A DNA stretch of 64,000 bases, from contig JAJNNY010000079.1 of assembly GCA_022453515.1 (NCBI GenBank), forward strand, positions 62,001 through 126,000, written 5' to 3'. The position numbers and the translations under genes were made by a program. Positions 61,572 to 64,000 of the stretch are shown here, piece after piece. Source of the DNA: Astrocystis sublimbata. Lineage: Eukaryota; Ascomycota; Sordariomycetes; Xylariales; Xylariaceae. Within the stretch, counting starts at the first letter, position 1. Each line of letters starts with the position of its first letter. Below the pieces are notes generated by a model. The model was not told where the DNA came from and did no database searches. It saw only the letters and a list, made by a program, of their open reading frames with translations.

Positions 61572-63393
61572 ATGTCTGATCGCGATGATTCGGACCAGCC
61601 CCGAAAACGCATAGCAGTCGCTGTAAGTACCAAACCACTTCTTGTATATGCTCATTACCTTCTTCCCTTGTGACGAGTCAGGCCCTTATTCCCTCCCATT
61701 TTTATACTTGTTTCCCATGTTCCGCACTAAGGTGACCCGCAAGCTGACAACTTGAAGTGCGGGAGATGCCGTAAGCGTAAGATCCGGTGCAGCGGCGATC
61801 CGGGAAACGGCCAGCCCTGCTCTAATTGTAAGAACGCCGGTTACGAGCCGTGTCTCTTCCTACGGGTACGAAAACCACACACCCACACACCTATCCACAC
61901 ACACAAGCACAAGCAGACACACACAGACACACAGCTGCACACACAGACATACGTACATATACCCACTCAAGCACACACCGTGACCAGCACCCTACCGTAT
62001 AAGAAGAGGTGAAAGCCAAGTCAAGATGACATGCCCATGTTCTGACCCGTCCACGTGCCCATTCTAGGTATCTTCCCAAGAAACGCCTCTCAAAGAGGCA
62101 AGCGAGTACCCATACAACATGGACGCGGCGCGGAACTACGCCAACGCACGTGGCGCAGCCGGCGTCTCGCCGATGAGCCCCATACCATCCTATGCGCATG
62201 AGATGCCCGGCGGCGACGGCAGCGGGATGACACCGGGCTACCGGCAACACTCGTACCCGTACAGCGCGAGCGGCAGGGCGTACTACCCTTCCCCGAGCAT
62301 GTCCGGCTGGGCAAGCGCCGCGGGCTATCACGACGACGGCGCTGTCGACTACGGTCTCCAATACCCTTCTTACCCGATCATACACCAGGAGCCGGCGAAT
62401 GCTGCGCCGCTCGTCTCGGGGTACGGAACGACGACTACGGGTTCTCCGTATAACACACGAAGACCGGTGTACGTCGACTCCGCTGAGGCCGCGGCAACGG
62501 CGTCACCGTCGTATAATACATACGGAGGCCTGGTTCACCGTCCTGCGGCCGGCGGTGCGGGGAGTGCAGGTGATGCGCAGGGCGGGTTTTCGCTGTCTAG
62601 TATGGCGGCCTCGCTGCCCAGCGCATCGGACAGACTGCAGTCGGGCGTCAACAAGACGCTTCCAAGCCCGTCTTCGTTGGGTTACCATCGCGCAGATGGA
62701 AGCGCCGGTAGTATCCAACCGTACCAAAACGGGAAGCCGATGGCCGTGCAATACAGCAGCTTACAATCGGCCTATGAGACCCCTTATTCCGCCACAACAA
62801 CGGATATCGCACATCGCGCGACAGCTCACGCAGATGCGGCGTATCCGCCTGCGAGTAACGCGGCTGTAGACCATCTCTACGCCGGCACAGCAGGCGAGCA
62901 TGGCATTCGCCCTGAAGATCCACACACAGGGATCGCTTACGTTTATGGTGGTGGTGGTGGTGATACTACCACCAACACCACCAACACCAATACTTCCCAC
63001 AGCAATGGCAGTGGCAGCGGCAGCGGAAGCAGCCACACCAACGATCACGATAACGGCAGGTCCTCTAGACACAGCACCCGCCTTTCCAACAGCGGCTCTG
63101 CTTCTACGGGCACAGGCACTCTCTCCAACGGCCACGTCTACGTGCCGCAGCAGACGACATACGTGATGCCGCCGAGCGCGCCGCAGGCCCACGGGCTGCC
63201 TCACATGCCACTGCCGACGCGAAGCATTGATTCTTCGTCGTCGTCGGCAGGGAGCGGCGCGACGAGCCTGGTTGCGAGCGTGGATAGTATTTCGAGCTTG
63301 AACTCACACTCGCGTCAGCAGCGCGAGCATTCGCGCGGCAATGAGCATGAGCAGCAGCATCGGAGATCCGCGGGGAGTCTGCGTGGGGGTTAG
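61572..63393 (+). CDS. Zn2Cys6 fungal transcription factor
   Basis: Nuclear regulator with a binuclear zinc cluster near its N-terminus. Exon 1 is 61572-61622, exon 2 is 61758-61865 and exon 3 is 62068-63393; 494 aa. The start was placed at MSDRDDSDQPRKR, directly before the basic lead-in RKRIAVA; an in-frame ATG at 61428 would add 48 residues lacking conserved features. Exon 2 is the zinc cluster alone: six cysteines in CGRCRKRKIRC, then PCSNCKNAGYEPC, an unusually clean one-exon domain. The rest is low-complexity: Tyr/Pro/Ser/Gly-rich (PSYAHEMPGG, YPYSASGRAYYPSPS), a Gly/Thr/Asn/Ser stretch near residue 330, and a Ser/His/Gln/Arg-rich end. I see no fungal-specific middle homology domain. 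Intron 2 carries CA repeats. Targets unknown. Confidence 0.87.
61874..61980. repeat. Degenerate CA/ACAC microsatellite in intron 2 of the Zn2Cys6 gene
   Basis: Near-continuous CACACA, ACACAG and CACAAGC words fill the first half of the 202-bp intron. Confidence 0.8.
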
Positions 63394-64000
63394 GGGGCTG
63401 CCTTGATCCTGACGCGAATCTTATTTGCATACGCCTACTTGCCTGCCTCCCTGTTCCTTTGCCTCGCTGCTTGTTCTTTGCTTGTTCTTGCTTTTGCTGA
63501 ATGAGTGGTCTGTTGTTGTTTTCTTGCGCTTCTTGCTGATTGGAGGACACACACACTCGCACACACACACAAATATCATGGATACACGCGCTAATACTGC
63601 GGTACCTCGAAGCACCGCATCCATTTGCGAGCTATGCAATGCTATGTCATGCATAAGGCCATACATACATACTACATACGCACAAGCACGATACAGGCCC
63701 CGGGTAGCCGTTTCCGTTTCCGCTTCCGCTTCCGTTGCCGTGTCCTGTTTCCCTATCCCTTTCCCTTTCGCCCCGCTCCCCTTTTCCCGAATCCCCGCTA
63801 CCTACCCGTTGGCTCCACGTCAACGATGCGGTGCGACGGTTTCTGGTTAAGCAACCTGCTGCTGTGGTGTTGTGGTGTTGTGGTGTTGTGGTGGTGTGGT
63901 GGTGTCTGTCTTCTTACCCAACCGGGTTCCTGGGTACCTACCTACTTACATGGTCCGTCTCATGGGAGGAAGTGATGAGTGGTTCGGGATCGAGGAATGA
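63394..64000. other. 3' flank of the Zn2Cys6 gene to the window edge
   Basis: No gene supported. Contains CA repeats at 63548-63570, a CCGTTTCCGCTTCCG-type tract at about 63710-63740 and a TGTGGTGTTGTGG tract at 63863-63902. Confidence 0.55.

Overview
This is a window from a filamentous ascomycete nuclear genome, most likely a Sordariomycete. The evidence is short (about 40-200 bp) GT-AG introns with CTRAC-type branch sites, a fungal AA9 LPMO, Mediator kinase Ssn3, SAGA subunit Sgf29, a Zn2Cys6 regulator, a HeLo/SesA-type effector beside an NB-ARC-TPR receptor, TTAGGG telomere units and scattered TACCTAGGTA palindromes. I cannot name the genus. Exon structures were built by hand from splice signals, reading frame and family conservation.

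Layout. 0-16 kb: an unrecognised protein running off the left edge (-), a seven-exon secreted AA9 LPMO (-), an Arf6-type GTPase carrying an apparent 1-base frameshift (-), Sgf29 (-), phosphomannose isomerase (+) and a small secreted GPI-anchor-like protein (+). 18-22 kb: a large DUF4470-like/MYND protein (+). 22-31.9 kb is gene-poor. It holds a GC-rich intronless FkbM methyltransferase (-), an inverted interstitial telomere repeat, a pyroglutamyl-peptidase-like gene (-), a solo LTR with target duplication and an intron-bearing tRNA. 31.9-40.4 kb: Ssn3/Cdk8 (-), Arp2 (-), an Asp/Glu/hydantoin racemase-like enzyme (+) and an MFS sugar transporter (-).

41.5-46.1 kb holds the most interesting locus. 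A divergently transcribed pair shares a 539-bp intergenic region: an effector-like protein ending in an asparagine/glycine-rich amyloid-type motif (-), and an NB-ARC-TPR receptor beginning with a matching motif (+). This is the arrangement of fungal amyloid-signalling NLR/effector pairs (sigma-like motif) involved in regulated cell death and non-self recognition. Each partner carries one in-frame TAG. Both stops are explained by single CpA-to-TpA changes, the RIP mutation type, so the pair looks co-inactivated in this isolate. An imperfect 95-bp direct repeat flanks the effector.

47-64 kb: an NmrA/isoflavone-reductase-like oxidoreductase (-), a small coiled-coil protein of unknown role (+), the nuclear cyclophilin-RRM protein Cyp6/PPIL4 (+), about 7.6 kb without a convincing gene, and a Zn2Cys6 regulator (+). 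The housekeeping genes look individually regulated; apart from the NLR/effector pair I see no operon-like or biosynthetic clustering.
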